From assembly GCA_000708835.1 (NCBI GenBank), contig DF237026.1, positions 1 through 64,000 of the forward strand: 64,000 bases of DNA. Reading direction: 5' to 3'. Position 1 is the first letter of the stretch, and each line of letters starts with the position of its first letter. Made by a program: the position numbers and the translations under genes. This document shows, piece after piece, positions 53,386 to 64,000 of the stretch. This DNA is from Klebsormidium nitens. Lineage: Eukaryota; Streptophyta; Klebsormidiophyceae; Klebsormidiales; Klebsormidiaceae. A model generated the notes under the pieces. It was not told the origin of the DNA and searched no databases. It saw only the letters and a list, made by a program, of their open reading frames with translations.

Positions 53386-56300
53386 TTTCTTGGCATTTTG
53401 GAACGAAGAAGGTTTCCTTGCTGGCTACTGCAAGACTTCGATGCACTAGGAAGCGGGCAGTGATACAGCTGTCAAATAGCAGCATTACATATCCTGCCCC
53501 TTGAGTGCCTTGCCTGATTGCTTTTGGAGTGTTGCTCGCAGGCTATCACTGTCAGGCGCTTTAGCCGGCGCTGTCTCAAATCGACCAATGCAGACGTGCT
53601 AGGCAGGGCAAACGAAGCCTTCAAGCTGAGCTTGCTTACGTACACAAGATGACGCATCCTCAGGTTGACAATGGCGCATGTTAGAGAGAACCAAGTAGTT
53701 GATGTCAAGCTGCTGCGCTGCTGACACTGACAGTGGTGCCTGACGGGGAGGCTGAGCACCTCTCTTGCATGTTTGTTCGTTTTGGGGGGGCTAGCTGGCT
53801 AACCACCGGTAGCTCAAAGTTGGTTCGAGAAGTAATACATACCTACCCGCCGGCTTCCCCCAGGTTGACGGTGATGTGGACAGATCAGTCGGAGCTTGAC
53901 GTTCCTACCCACCCCCGGAAAGGTGCCGGAAAGCGCCTATGTTAAGTTTCGATCTCCGCGGTGCTCGCGCGCGCGCCCACTGACACTTTTCAAGTGGCAG
54001 GACCAGAATCACCAGAAGGGAACGTGAAGGGAACATTGAGAACCTGGTCTGGACGCTATCGACATTCGCAGCTCGTCAAGCTCCACTTTGATCTGAGAAC
54101 CTTAGCCCTTCGAATGAAGAAGACGCCACCTCTGACGTCCAACATCGTTGGTGCTCAGGCTGCCCATGTCTCCAGCAGGCAGCTTTTGGCCTATTAGCCT
54201 ACGAATGCAGCCCTTCACAAGCAAGCTGCCATTACTGAACGCTCCACTTTGTACATCAACTCGTCAGAGTCGGCAGCGGAGGGACAGATTCCATCCAAAT
54301 CTGTCAGGCGAAGCGCACAATTCTGAGATGGCCGAAACGCTGTCACAGCCGTCCGATCTTCACCTAATGAAGCCAGTCTGAAAGTGCATTTGGGCGTTAG
54401 GTGTTAGCGACCAGGACCAGACTCGTAAGCTTGACCCCCGCTCTTGGGCTGGAAAGAGCAGATCGGAGCCGTCAATCTGTTGACGTTGACAAGATGGACG
54501 ATAGTGACAGCCTCGCCGCTTGTCCCTCAGCCATTTGGAAATTGTGCATTCCGCCTGCTGTGGTTTGATTAAGTTGATGGTCCGTCCACCCACGAACCCA
54601 GTGGTATATATGCACCTACTATATATGTAATTCTGCACAATATTGTACTGCATGCCGTACCATTGCAACCCACGAACGAGTGATGATCCGGACCTGATCA
54701 AACTCATTGAAGCTCAGGAGCTGTTGGAGCTGGCCCGCTCAAGGAGCCGGAAGAAGTTTATGATACGCCGCAGAATCGGCCCACATTGATGCTCTTAACA
54801 AATCAGCAATTACTCTTGGTCCAGACTGCGCCTTCCTAGTGAGCGAACCTAGACGGGACCTAGACTGTTTTTGGGCCATCGAAAAGGGACCTAAGGTCAG
54901 ATTGATTCAAGCCAGTAGGTCTAATTTGACGATCGAGACGATCTTGCGATGCAGCTTCACGTCTTTCGTTATCTCTTCGCGCGCAGTGGAAGGAAAAGTT
55001 GAACGAGCTCCCGGCCCGACCGTCGAGTGAACCAGCTGAACTAGTACGTCTTAGGCGAGCAACAGTCCGTCTCTTTAACGACTCTGAAAACGTTCTGTTG
55101 TCTTTCGAGCGTCTTTTAAGCGAGAATCAAGCGAGCAAGTTATAGTCGAACGAGGATTTAAAACGTCGTGAATTGAAGCGGCCGGCATGTAACATAAGCA
55201 CAATTTCGTACTCAAGTCTCTTTAGTTCCGCTATGTATAGCAGAGCCAGCCGGGAGCCAGCCTTTAAAGACTGTACAGAAAACACGAGGTCCGAGCCCTC
55301 GAGCCAGCTCGTTCAAGAGCTTGTCGTACAGAGCCAGACACCGGACCTAAAGCGAAGATGGGCAGAACGGCAGATCGGCAGAAAGGCTGCCGATTGAAAG
55401 AGCAGAAGACGTCCAAGAGTCTCGACTGCTCTCGAGGAGAAGGGAAAAGTCTGGGCGAGGAGAAGATTGAGAGTAAGCGTTGCATTCTTGGCCCGCTTGT
55501 CACGCTCGTTTGACACCCCCGGGCTCCCTCTCCGTTTGTCCCACTTTTGGCTTCAGCCATCTGTTCACGGCCCCGTCTGTCCGAATTGCTCGAGTCAAAT
55601 TGGGTCGGAAAGCACCAAAGAAACCAGAGAAGCCCCGGATCAGAACGATTTTATATTTCTTTCGACTCTGAACACCCAATTACTCGACTTCCACTTCGTT
55701 TGGTCCAACACGCAACCCAATCATGCCTCGTTTTGAGGAACCTTAGATTACACCGTCTGATGCTGTAGCAAAATCAAAGACTTCAAGCAGAAATCGAACT
55801 GATGCGCCAGATAGTAGGAATGAGTCGAAAAGGTGCGAGAAGCCGCCGCCAAAGCCGAATGCCAACGATGAGATTGGTGGTAGAGTACACGATTACCCAG
55901 ACACTACTCTTCAATCCAAATTCCAAGGATCGATTAGAAAGCTTGCACGAGGACAAACGATCAGAGCGCTCGTTCAATTTCTGATAGAAGTTGAACAGGA
56001 CGAGTCGGTTAATTCATTGCATCGACCGCTGCCCAACATTGCAACAGAGGCCAAACGACGTGACTGCAGTGACGTCTATGCGACGTCGACCAGACGTCGA
56101 TTTAAGAGCAGAGCGCATCAATCATAATTGGAAGCCTGCTTGCTACCCCTCCTGCTGAATGTTCTTCCCTCACTGTGGCCACTTCGTTGGAGACGTGATA
56201 AGGTGCTTCGTCTTTCTGGGACCGCATCGTTTACCTGACAAGTTCGCCCGTTCCTTAAAATGGGCGTAGGCCATGCATGGACACCCCAAGGCCATCTACG

Positions 56301-57481
56301 GTAGTATGGGCCTTTTTGGGGCGAACTTGCAATCTGGTCCGTTCAAAAAAGACTCAGATGCACGAAGTGTGCATTTCCGGACCTTTGTAATCGGACGCCC
56401 ACTTTAAGAAACGGCTCAAATGCAACCGGATTAACCAAGGAACATCACGAGCCTTTGCTTACCAGAGATATATCCAGTCGAAGATGCTTGCTTCGAAGGA
56501 GGGATAAAACTTTCTGATTGGGCGCGCGATGGGGCAGTCGCGAAGTACATCAACGAGAACAACTACGGATGGCCGGGGGCTTCAGAGATTTGCTGACAGG
56601 GTTTGGGCCTGATCGAGCATATTCGCAGCGAGTAGGGCGCGGAGGGAGCCAAAAGATAAGTCCGCCGATGATTGTTGAGAAGCACGGTTGGGTCGCTTCA
56701 GCAGACACGACGGATTAGGATTAGAAGAAGTGAGCCGTAAGGGACATCAGCAGTGGGGAGCTTGTTCCAAGCAACATAAGTTAAGCTAGATGAGAACCCG
56801 GAACCGGCGGAACCGGAAGAGAAAGGATTAAGGAGACGAAGACGTACTTAAGTTAATCAGCACAGCGCCCACTTTGCTTCTGATCACCGGACGAACTTTG
56901 AAGCAGTCCAAATTTGGCACAATATGAAAAGCTGACGTCACGTTTTAACTTTTCATGTAGGCTTGCCTCAGCAAGTCCCACTGAATGACAGAACAGTGAA
57001 CGGGCTTCCGCGCGCTGCCAGCCCACTCGACACCAGCCCGCCTGCACGACTCGGAAGCAATGTAAGATGCTGATTGCGTGGCGCTTCCTGCTGTCTCAGT
57101 CCTCTCCCCTTTGTGACACCAGCTACATAGCCTTTGTTAGGAATACTGGAGTCGACTTGCCTGCCATATGACCTCGCGTCCGGCTGCGGATCTCCAAGCA
57201 GTAGGAAAGGTCGACTTGGTTCGAATTGCTCCGAGAATTCGAAATTGGAAGAGAGTTTTGACACTGAGTACGTGATTTACTTTACAGCAAAGTCGACTGT
57301 CGTTTCTTAATTGAACATAAGTTGGACATCCTGTCTCCCTAAGGGAAAAACGTGAACGAAGCCTAACGCTCTAAAGCAGCAGTCAAGCAGCGCCAGAGCC
57401 TAAAACTTATCGAAACTGAGCGTATGAAATGTACTCTGACTCGGCTTGAGAGGGGAGCTAGAATAGGGGGACAGTGGCGTC
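53386..57481. other. Region without recognisable genes
   Basis: About 4.1 kb upstream of the zinc-finger gene. Short ORFs on both strands have no recognisable motif. The first few hundred bases should include the zinc-finger promoter and 5' UTR. I see no RNA gene, no mobile-element ORF and no strong repeat here. Confidence 0.5.
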
Positions 57482-58135
57482 GTGTCTAGCACGCAAGCTC
57501 CTCGTGCGGCGGCAGCCCGTTGCTTGGCGCAGTTAGTTCGGCAATTGGATACTGCGTGGCAGGCTTCGTGCGCGTCATCGAGGGGAGCCTGCAGACTTGC
57601 TCTTCTTAACTTAACGACTCGACAGGGCTCAGCAGTGTGGCGAGAGCCCCTAGCTCACCCAAAAGGCCCACGAGTCAGCACCGCTCGTCTTGAGGAGTCT
57701 TTTCATTATGATGCGCCCCATGCCTTTGATGCGCACGGGTTTTTCAGAGAAGTGTCCATGATGCATTTCATGGACGTTGATTATTCTGCCACACGTATAT
57801 GTATTGGACGACACGTTGCTCCTCTGTTTTCAAATCGTCAAAGGGTTCTAGTACTTTTTTGGACAGAAGATCAGGTGCATGCCGGCGCGCGGATTGACAA
57901 ACATCCTTTACGACCTTACGCTTGCACACGCCTGTGGCGGCAGGCCGGAATCACTGACCATATCAAAAAAATCATTTGTCATGTAGGCTCTAACAGGGGC
58001 CCTGTGCACGGCCGTACGTCAATGGCACGACATGTTGCAGATCATGTCTGCATTCAGATTATTGACGAGCGAGCTGATTATGGCCACTTGATCGATTGCA
58101 GTACAACTATGATAAATCACAATCATTCGCAATAA
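57482..58135 (+). CDS. Hypothetical ORF, 217 aa
   Basis: An open frame with ATG and stop, the longest unexplained one outside the recognised genes. The translation is rich in His, Arg and Ala (for example FHYDAPHAFDAHGFF and GRHVAPLFSNRQRVLVLFW). I recognise no domain, signal peptide or membrane segment. It could be a real lineage-specific gene, an exon of a larger gene or a chance ORF; the downstream DNA (58.14-58.47 kb) is AT-richer, as expected after a gene end. Confidence 0.35.
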   Translation: MSSTQAPRAAAARCLAQLVRQLDTAWQASCASSRGACRLALLNLTTRQGSAVWREPLAHPKGPRVSTARLEESFHYDAPHAFDAHGFFREVSMMHFMDVDYSATRICIGRHVAPLFSNRQRVLVLFWTEDQVHAGARIDKHPLRPYACTRLWRQAGITDHIKKIICHVGSNRGPVHGRTSMARHVADHVCIQIIDERADYGHLIDCSTTMINHNHSQ

Positions 58136-58478
58136 AGCTCAAAGTATAGTACAAAGAGGATTGATTGATTGATAATCCTGGTTATCATGATGCAAGAAGC
58201 CATAATGGTAATGCCGAGCCTCGGAGCTCAGTAGCTATCATCTCTGACCGTCCAAAAATTCATTTCATACATACATTCACTTCTTGCATGGTAAGGAGCG
58301 CCAGGCAATCATCTTTAATCGATCATGATTCAAAGTCCTAAGTTACTAATATAACACATGTGCAATGACATGCAATCGTTCATTATCTGTTGGTGGACTC
58401 AAGATTGCTTTATGGTGACCCGCCGTAATGTTAAACACAGTCAGTGAGCTCACAGGTTGAAGACTTACCAATCCCTGC

Positions 58479-60512
58479 TTAACTGTTCTTGTTTGTCAAA
58501 GTTCCAAGCCAACGCGCAACCGTGGTTCCGTCGATGAGAAATCCACCTCCCCCATTTGTAGATTTAAGCCTGGTTGACGGGAACCCATATTCTAGCAACA
58601 ACTTCTGCACTGCCATCCGCAACCCACCAGACAATTGTTGTCGATGCCCCTTCCCAGTGATGACTATCAGTCCCTTACTTACAGGCACATAAGTATGCTT
58701 CTTGCTCTTTGCTACAAGTTTTCTTAGTGCCAACAAGACCGTTGCTAGGCCCACGTTGATCATTAAACAATGCAAGTCTAGCGAAATGAAAGCGTTGTCC
58801 TCTCTTGTGACTGCTTGGAGTAAGTTGGTGTCTTTTTTGACCCTGCCTAGCAGGCGGACAGAGTCCTCTCGCCTTCCTAGTGCCCAGAAGCAATTGCTCA
58901 GAAATTGGATGAGCTCCAGGGCTGCAACTGGATCTGTTGCTTGGTATTCCAAAAACACTCCAAAGAAAGCGGCCCATGATTCACTGCACGGATTGCAGAG
59001 CAATTGGTTGCATGTATCTGCTAGACTGCTCCCACAGAACCTTAGGGCTTGGCATAAGATATCGATGCCCTCTTTGGTGGGATGCTCTGATAAGATTTCT
59101 AAGAGGAAGGGTACAAGGTGCAACCGATGAGGCTCACCCCGTCTGGAATCTAGAGTGAAGAGAGTATGATATCTCTGACATAGAGAAAGAATAACTTCTA
59201 GCTTCTTTTGAGAGGAGCAAATCCTGATTTGTGCTGCGACAACAAAGGAGTCCAACCGATTGCCACCTTCTAACTCTCTAAACAACTCTTCAGCCTCCTC
59301 ATTATGACCAGCAGCAGCAATGGTAGTAAGAATCATCCCCAGACTGCTGCCCTCAAATCTAATTCCTTCCAAGGCTGCACGCTTGAAAAGGTGCATTGCT
59401 TGGACAAAATCCCCTCTGTACCTGTAGGGCCTGGTTAAGGAGGCAAATGTTCTATAACCAACTTCGTCGCCCAAAGCTTTCATCTCCTCAAAAGCCATCA
59501 GTGCAGCGCTTATGTCTTCCTTTCTAGTTGCTGTGTAACAATCGAGGACCGCTGCGCAGATTGTGTCGCTTGGAACAAGGCCTCGGTTACGGATTGCAAC
59601 TTGAATCTCCTTAGCAAGCTTGATAGTCTCCGCGGGGTTTGCAAAGCTGCACACCTTGCTTAAAACTATTAGCAAAGTGCTCCCAATTGGAAGATCCATG
59701 GGTACGCCATAATCGTGCATACCCTGAAGTATGGCCTGCACATGGAGCGGCCCTTTGCTTCGTGGCGTAACAAAATTTGCGGAATGAGACCCTGCGTAGC
59801 ACTCCTTTAGCACTTTAGCAAGCACTGCAAAAATCCCGCTGTCGGGCTGAACGGAGCGGCCGGATACCATCTGCTTGTAGATATCCAGAGCCTCAGAGAC
59901 CCGGAACTCCCGCCGACAAGCCTCGAGCAGCGGGGTATATGTGACGGCATTTGGGCTGTATCCCTTCTCCCAAAGCTCCTCTACAAGAGCCACAAGCTCC
60001 TCGAGCTTCATTGAGCTTCCTATGTCATGTAACGCTGCTGTCCACAGTTTTATATGTGGCCGGTGCCCATTGGCCTCCAATTGCTCAAGAAAGCGCCACC
60101 TTTGCTCAACCGGCAAACTCCTTAAATGAACCATTCGCTGATGTCTGCTCATTGTTTGCCAAAACTTCACCTCTGCTACCGGCGGAGGCGCCGGCATTCC
60201 ACTTTGCATGCTCCCAACCCCAGTATGGAGCGTCCTCTCAAGGCTGCCTCCATGTGGCAGGCCCGCACCAACACGCGGTGATCCACCATCTAATGGCCAT
60301 AACCTGCAGACCCCCTCAGAACTGGTATTTGCCGAGACAGCAAACCCCCTGCCCCCCAAGCCAGATGCACTTGTTGCTGAAAGTGGGGAGCAGCTTACAG
60401 TGGAGCTTTGCAATGCGCGTAGGGGGCTGCATATTGCAAGCCCAGGCACACGCTGAGGAAGGAGATGGCAGACCGCAGCAGCGAGCCTGCTGAGGATCCG
60501 CAAGGCGCTCAT
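58479..60512 (-). CDS. PPR-SMR organellar RNA-binding protein
   Basis: Single-exon protein of 677 aa, typical of the intron-poor plant PPR family. The N-terminus (MSALRILSRLAAAVCHLLPQ) is basic/hydrophobic and Ser-rich up to about residue 60, as in organelle transit peptides. Helical-pair PPR repeats follow, with recognisable units such as NAVTYTPLLEACRREFRVSEA, EALDIYKQMVSG, ALMAFEEMKALGDEVGYRTF and EEAEELFRELEGG, spread over about 190-430. The C-terminus is an SMR (MutS2-related) domain: LDLH at about 578-581, LIVITGKGHRQ with the TGxG motif at about 619-622, and a closing GGFLIDGTTVARWL. PPR-SMR proteins (the group of GUN1, pTAC2 and SVR7) act in chloroplast or mitochondrial gene expression. 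I cannot assign it to one orthologue. It is divergent from the CNX6 gene. Confidence 0.88.
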   Translation of the reverse strand: MSALRILSRLAAAVCHLLPQRVPGLAICSPLRALQSSTVSCSPLSATSASGLGGRGFAVSANTSSEGVCRLWPLDGGSPRVGAGLPHGGSLERTLHTGVGSMQSGMPAPPPVAEVKFWQTMSRHQRMVHLRSLPVEQRWRFLEQLEANGHRPHIKLWTAALHDIGSSMKLEELVALVEELWEKGYSPNAVTYTPLLEACRREFRVSEALDIYKQMVSGRSVQPDSGIFAVLAKVLKECYAGSHSANFVTPRSKGPLHVQAILQGMHDYGVPMDLPIGSTLLIVLSKVCSFANPAETIKLAKEIQVAIRNRGLVPSDTICAAVLDCYTATRKEDISAALMAFEEMKALGDEVGYRTFASLTRPYRYRGDFVQAMHLFKRAALEGIRFEGSSLGMILTTIAAAGHNEEAEELFRELEGGNRLDSFVVAAQIRICSSQKKLEVILSLCQRYHTLFTLDSRRGEPHRLHLVPFLLEILSEHPTKEGIDILCQALRFCGSSLADTCNQLLCNPCSESWAAFFGVFLEYQATDPVAALELIQFLSNCFWALGRREDSVRLLGRVKKDTNLLQAVTREDNAFISLDLHCLMINVGLATVLLALRKLVAKSKKHTYVPVSKGLIVITGKGHRQQLSGGLRMAVQKLLLEYGFPSTRLKSTNGGGGFLIDGTTVARWLGTLTNKNS

Positions 60513-61108
60513 GACGAACGATTAATAAGGCCACCCCTATTGAACTTGCTTCTTCTATTGCACAGATTCCGCCACAAGTGCCAGGGACGGTTCGTCTTCC
60601 TTCTTCCTCCTTGAATGTGATGAACTGAACAATGTTCAAAGCAATTAAGGGTTCGTCCTTCTTCCTTCTTTTCTTTCATCAAATTCCAGGTTTCCACGCT
60701 AACCGAAGCGACTTCTGATGGCGGGCGTCAACAAAGCTTCACAACCGGCAAACGCGGGTAGTCGCATCAGATTTTGGAAAGCTCTCAGTAATCACGGACG
60801 GTCGAGTGACGGTCTTTCTTGATAAGAATGCGGTTTTGCAGACCAAGCTGGGTTACGATCGAAGCTGGCATGACTGAAAGTGCTTCCGAGCTGCCAGCTT
60901 GCTCATGCAGAGTCAAAGTCAGTTGCTGTGCAGGCCAATGGCAAAAGTTTGATCTCGAGAGCACATTTTCACAGAGCGCAAGATCCATTATCTGTTCCGT
61001 CAACTTCCTTGAGGGTTGCCAGCTTTTGCTGCCTTCTCTTTTCTGCTGCAAGCCTAGCAGACTCTCAGGACAAATTCCTGTTTTTGCTATTCTTCAAACG
61101 GAACAGCG
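60513..61108. promoter_or_regulatory. Divergent promoter region, PPR-SMR / CNX6
   Basis: 596 bp between two divergent start codons. It contains two related pyrimidine tracts, GGTTCGTCTTCCTTCTTCCT (60590) and GGGTTCGTCCTTCTTCCTTC (60650), about 60 bp apart, close to the PPR-SMR start. CT-rich stretches of this kind are common near plant transcription starts. No TATA box is obvious. Confidence 0.45.
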
Positions 61109-63797
61109 ATGGCAGGCATACAATCAGATCCCTCTGCAGTCGATACGAGAAGCAGTGCTTCCAAATTTGACCCTCAGAACGATTTTGTGAACGTCACGTC
61201 AGAGGCCCTGAGCTTGGACGCAGCATACAAGGCAGTGCACAGTACAGCGGCGGGGGCAATCACCACATTCAGTGGGATCACGCGGGACAACTTCGATGGG
61301 AAAAAGGCAAGTCTCTCCTGACCAAGTTTCACTTTCAGCAGTCATGATCCGTTGGATTGGAGTTACAGCATAAATCAGAATGGTGCTAAACGCATGTGGT
61401 GGTGTACTGGTGGTGTCTTCTGAATTCAGATACTCTTTGAGAAACCGACTCCCAGGACCCTATTGCTCTTTTTGACACTTTGATTGAGACTGTCTTAGTT
61501 AGACTGAGAGTGTCTCGGTTAGACAGTGTTTGCAAGTATCCCTGGGACCGGGGGTGACATTCAAGATGGTCCTTGGGCTTTCGCTTCTCTGGTGTGTGGA
61601 ATTGTACGTCCAAATTGTCACTCCCTCTTTCATTGAGGATGGGCTGCAGTTTTGGGGAACTGAACGATTGATTTATTGAATGCTCAGAGGGGCCCCAGCA
61701 GGCAAAGTGTTCCTACAGCGCCTTGGCTCCAGATCGCAAAATCAAAATTGCAAATCGTATCCGCTGTATGCCTACATGCCCTTTACACTAGTGTGAGAAC
61801 CACAGCCTTTTTTTGAAATATTTGCGAAGTCAGTCAGCAACAAAGGATGAGCCAAAGTACACTTGATCTCTGACAAGGCCCGGATACATGCTACACGGGC
61901 CATGATGTCAAAAAGGGCCTGATGTTGCTGACAGTCCCTTGTATCAGGTTAGGAGCGTTTCAGCAATCAAAGACCAATTGCTCCCTGACTGTGGTTACAC
62001 GTCACTTTTTCCATCTTTCTGGACGCTTTCGAAGTGTCCTGAAACATATGATATCTTTTTCCATCATATGAAGAGCGCAAATTTAAACCTGGTATTACGT
62101 ATTGGCGAGCGGCAGTGATGACTTGGATCTTCAAGACTGGAAAGAACTGGGTTTGCAACTGGTTAGAGCCTGGCTGAAGTCCAATCAAAATCTGAGACTC
62201 AGACAATTTTCGAAACCCGCTTTCTGGTCCCGTATGAAAGTAGGTGGATGGGAGACTTGGACTCTTGACTTGCTTGCCACCCTGCATAGTGTGCAGACAA
62301 CAGCAATAATCTCGACATCCTGTTCATATGAGACGGACGATTGGACTGCGACGGCGCACCACTCACCGGAGGGTTGAGAAAACGGGTTGTATCGTAGTTG
62401 TTTACAGCTAACAGCTTGTCTACTCTCGACCACAGAGTTCCACTCGGCATAACCAGTATCCTTTACTTCTGAAGGAGCAGGTCTTGCACCCAGCGTGGCA
62501 CTTGCTTTGAAACCCGGAAGCTCGTCAAACATATGCGACCCTGGTGTTCTATAGCAGCAAGGAACGAAACTGGAAGCTTCGAAGTCTTCTTCTGGTCAGC
62601 ACTCCCCCTCCTAGACTTTGATTGAAAAGTTGGTGGGCAAAAGCTATCCCTACCCCTCTTGAAGTTCTCCGTCCTTACTTCTCGCCCTTGCCTTGCAATT
62701 ACTCCCTACCAGCAGCAGAGAGCTGTAGCTGACGTTTCCACTTACCACATCCTTCTATTCTTATCAAGTCCGTTTCCTAAGTCAGCCGTCAATCCATCTG
62801 CCTTTTCCTGCGCCAAGGGATGCAGAAACTCACCAACTCTCTGTCGACTTCTATTTGTTCGTTCCTGATCATTTCATCATGTCTTCTGCCTTCTTCTGTT
62901 ACAGGTAGTGCGACTAGAATATGAGGCGTATGCACCCATGGCAATCGCGAAGCTGAAAGACATCTGCAGTGAAATCCGCTCCAAGTGGGACGTCTGCAAA
63001 ATTGCCATCTTCCATCGGGTAAGCGCACACACGGACGACTGGTTTTTTTCTTTTCCTCGAAGCCCGTGACTTTGCAAAACAGGGGGCTGTTTGTGTCAGC
63101 CAAGTGACGCACCTGTTGTCTCACCTGTTGTGTCACCACCATTCGTAGGGCACACGTTGTTGAGACCCTCAGGTTTTCCTGTGACAGACAAACGCAGTCG
63201 GTTTCTCAGCTGGCTGTTCTGCACTCAGACGATGGCTCTCTCCATTGTTTGCTTCTGACTTCTTTGCGTTGGTACGTCCGTGTATGTTTGAGAGAATCAC
63301 CTTGGAAAGGCCGGCCGTGAAGGCCATACCGTCGGCCGAAGCTTACCCGAATTCAATCCCTCGATTGATCATGATCGCCAGTCTCTTCCGTCCTCTGCTC
63401 GCGAAACTTCCTCTAAGCTGTACCTTAAACGCCGCTTCTCTTCTTCAACCTATTTAGGCCGGCCTGCTAAATGGGCATATTATGAGAAGTCGGTATCACA
63501 AGCTTTTACGAGCAATCCTACTTTAAGAGAAAAGCTCATATACTGTGCTATCTCGGAAACCCTCCTTACCCATGACCGCTTGTGGTCTTTCTGCAGACGG
63601 GCGTCGTGGATGTCGGAGAGCCTAGCGTAATCATTGCCGTTTCCTCCGTACATAGAGCGTCGGGCCTAGAAGCAGCGAGGTTTGGCATAGACGAGTTGAA
63701 GGCAACGGTGCCCATCTGGAAAAAGGAGCTGTACGAAAGCGGGGATTTGTGGAAAGAGAACAGCGAATTCAAACCGAAAGCGGCGTCTGGTGATTGA
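61109..63797 (+). CDS. CNX6: Molybdopterin synthase catalytic subunit (MoaE/MOCS2B), 3 exons
   Basis: Large subunit of molybdopterin synthase, which inserts sulfur into precursor Z (cPMP) in cytosolic molybdenum cofactor synthesis. Exons (plus): 61109-61306, 62905-63018, 63597-63797; phases are all 0, giving 170 aa against about 190-200 in the human and Arabidopsis proteins. Conserved segments in order: [39 protein letters not shown], then [20 protein letters not shown] and [15 protein letters not shown] with the catalytic-site lysines at about 139 and 146, ending WKENSEF. The start is supported by length and by the context GCGATGGC. The first intron begins AAG|GCAAGT, a GC donor, and ends TTACAG; the second is GT..AG. 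The long cysteine-rich tail of Arabidopsis CNX6 is absent. Confidence 0.92.
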
Positions 63798-64000
63798 TGT
63801 TCTCCAACGGCATCTTTCTTGGCCCGGTCATGGCCTCAATACCGCCTGGTGTTATCGCTCGAAATCGCACGGAGAATCATATCCAGTGTGGATTGCGTGC
63901 TGCAATCGAAATCATGAGCACGGTCACGCGGCATGTGTTGAGCGCCAAATCTTAAAGAAGTCTTCCGCCCGCACGATTGCTTAAATGCGTCGAAGGTATG
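63798..64000. other. 3' flank of CNX6
   Basis: About 200 bp after the CNX6 stop, presumably its 3' UTR. Nothing else is recognisable before the window ends. Confidence 0.5.

Overview
The window is eukaryotic nuclear DNA from the green (streptophyte) lineage. Five genes are recognisable and four of them are informative about the host: a peptidoglycan ligase MurD split by 13 spliceosomal introns, a plant-type SDE3/MOV10 RNA helicase, a PPR-SMR organellar RNA-binding protein and a germin-like cupin. A nuclear, intron-rich murD points to a lineage that kept plastid peptidoglycan (streptophyte algae, bryophytes or lycophytes). My leading but low-confidence guess is a charophyte alga of the Klebsormidium/Chara grade. 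Base composition is near balanced, exons are clearly richer in G+C than introns, and there is one run of N, so this is a scaffold of a draft assembly.

Layout. 1-16.0 kb: no recognisable gene; decayed repeats, including a diverged direct duplication of about 2.2 kb repeated at about 6.06 kb spacing. 16.0-27.5 kb (minus): murD, 14 exons, one intron of 4.36 kb. 28.7-40.0 kb (plus): zinc-finger/SDE3-like helicase, 9 exons, about 1593 aa, divergent from murD. 41.5-47.1 kb (minus): germin-like protein, 9 exons, 290 aa, convergent with the helicase. 51.0-53.4 kb (minus): single-exon protein with two C2H2 fingers and a C-terminal DLNxxP motif. 58.5-60.5 kb (minus): single-exon PPR-SMR protein, divergent from 61.1-63.8 kb (plus): MoaE/CNX6 molybdopterin synthase large subunit, 3 exons. 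An unassigned 217-aa ORF lies at 57.5-58.1 kb.

All exon models were built by hand from homology plus GT/GC..AG junctions. In each multi-exon gene the phases close exactly and the reading frame runs from start to stop. The genes do not form a pathway: they are neighbours in an ordinary nuclear region (plastid envelope/wall, RNA silencing, apoplast, organelle RNA, molybdenum cofactor).

The most striking observation is structural. In three unrelated genes (murD, the helicase, the germin) introns next to certain exons contain decayed partial copies of that exon's edge together with its splice site. Copies of the 5' edge lie upstream and copies of the 3' edge lie downstream. The germin exon 7 carries about eight such copies on one side and three on the other. 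This looks like recurrent tandem duplication across exon-intron junctions as a way of growing introns, and it may also explain the assembly gap inside helicase intron 8.
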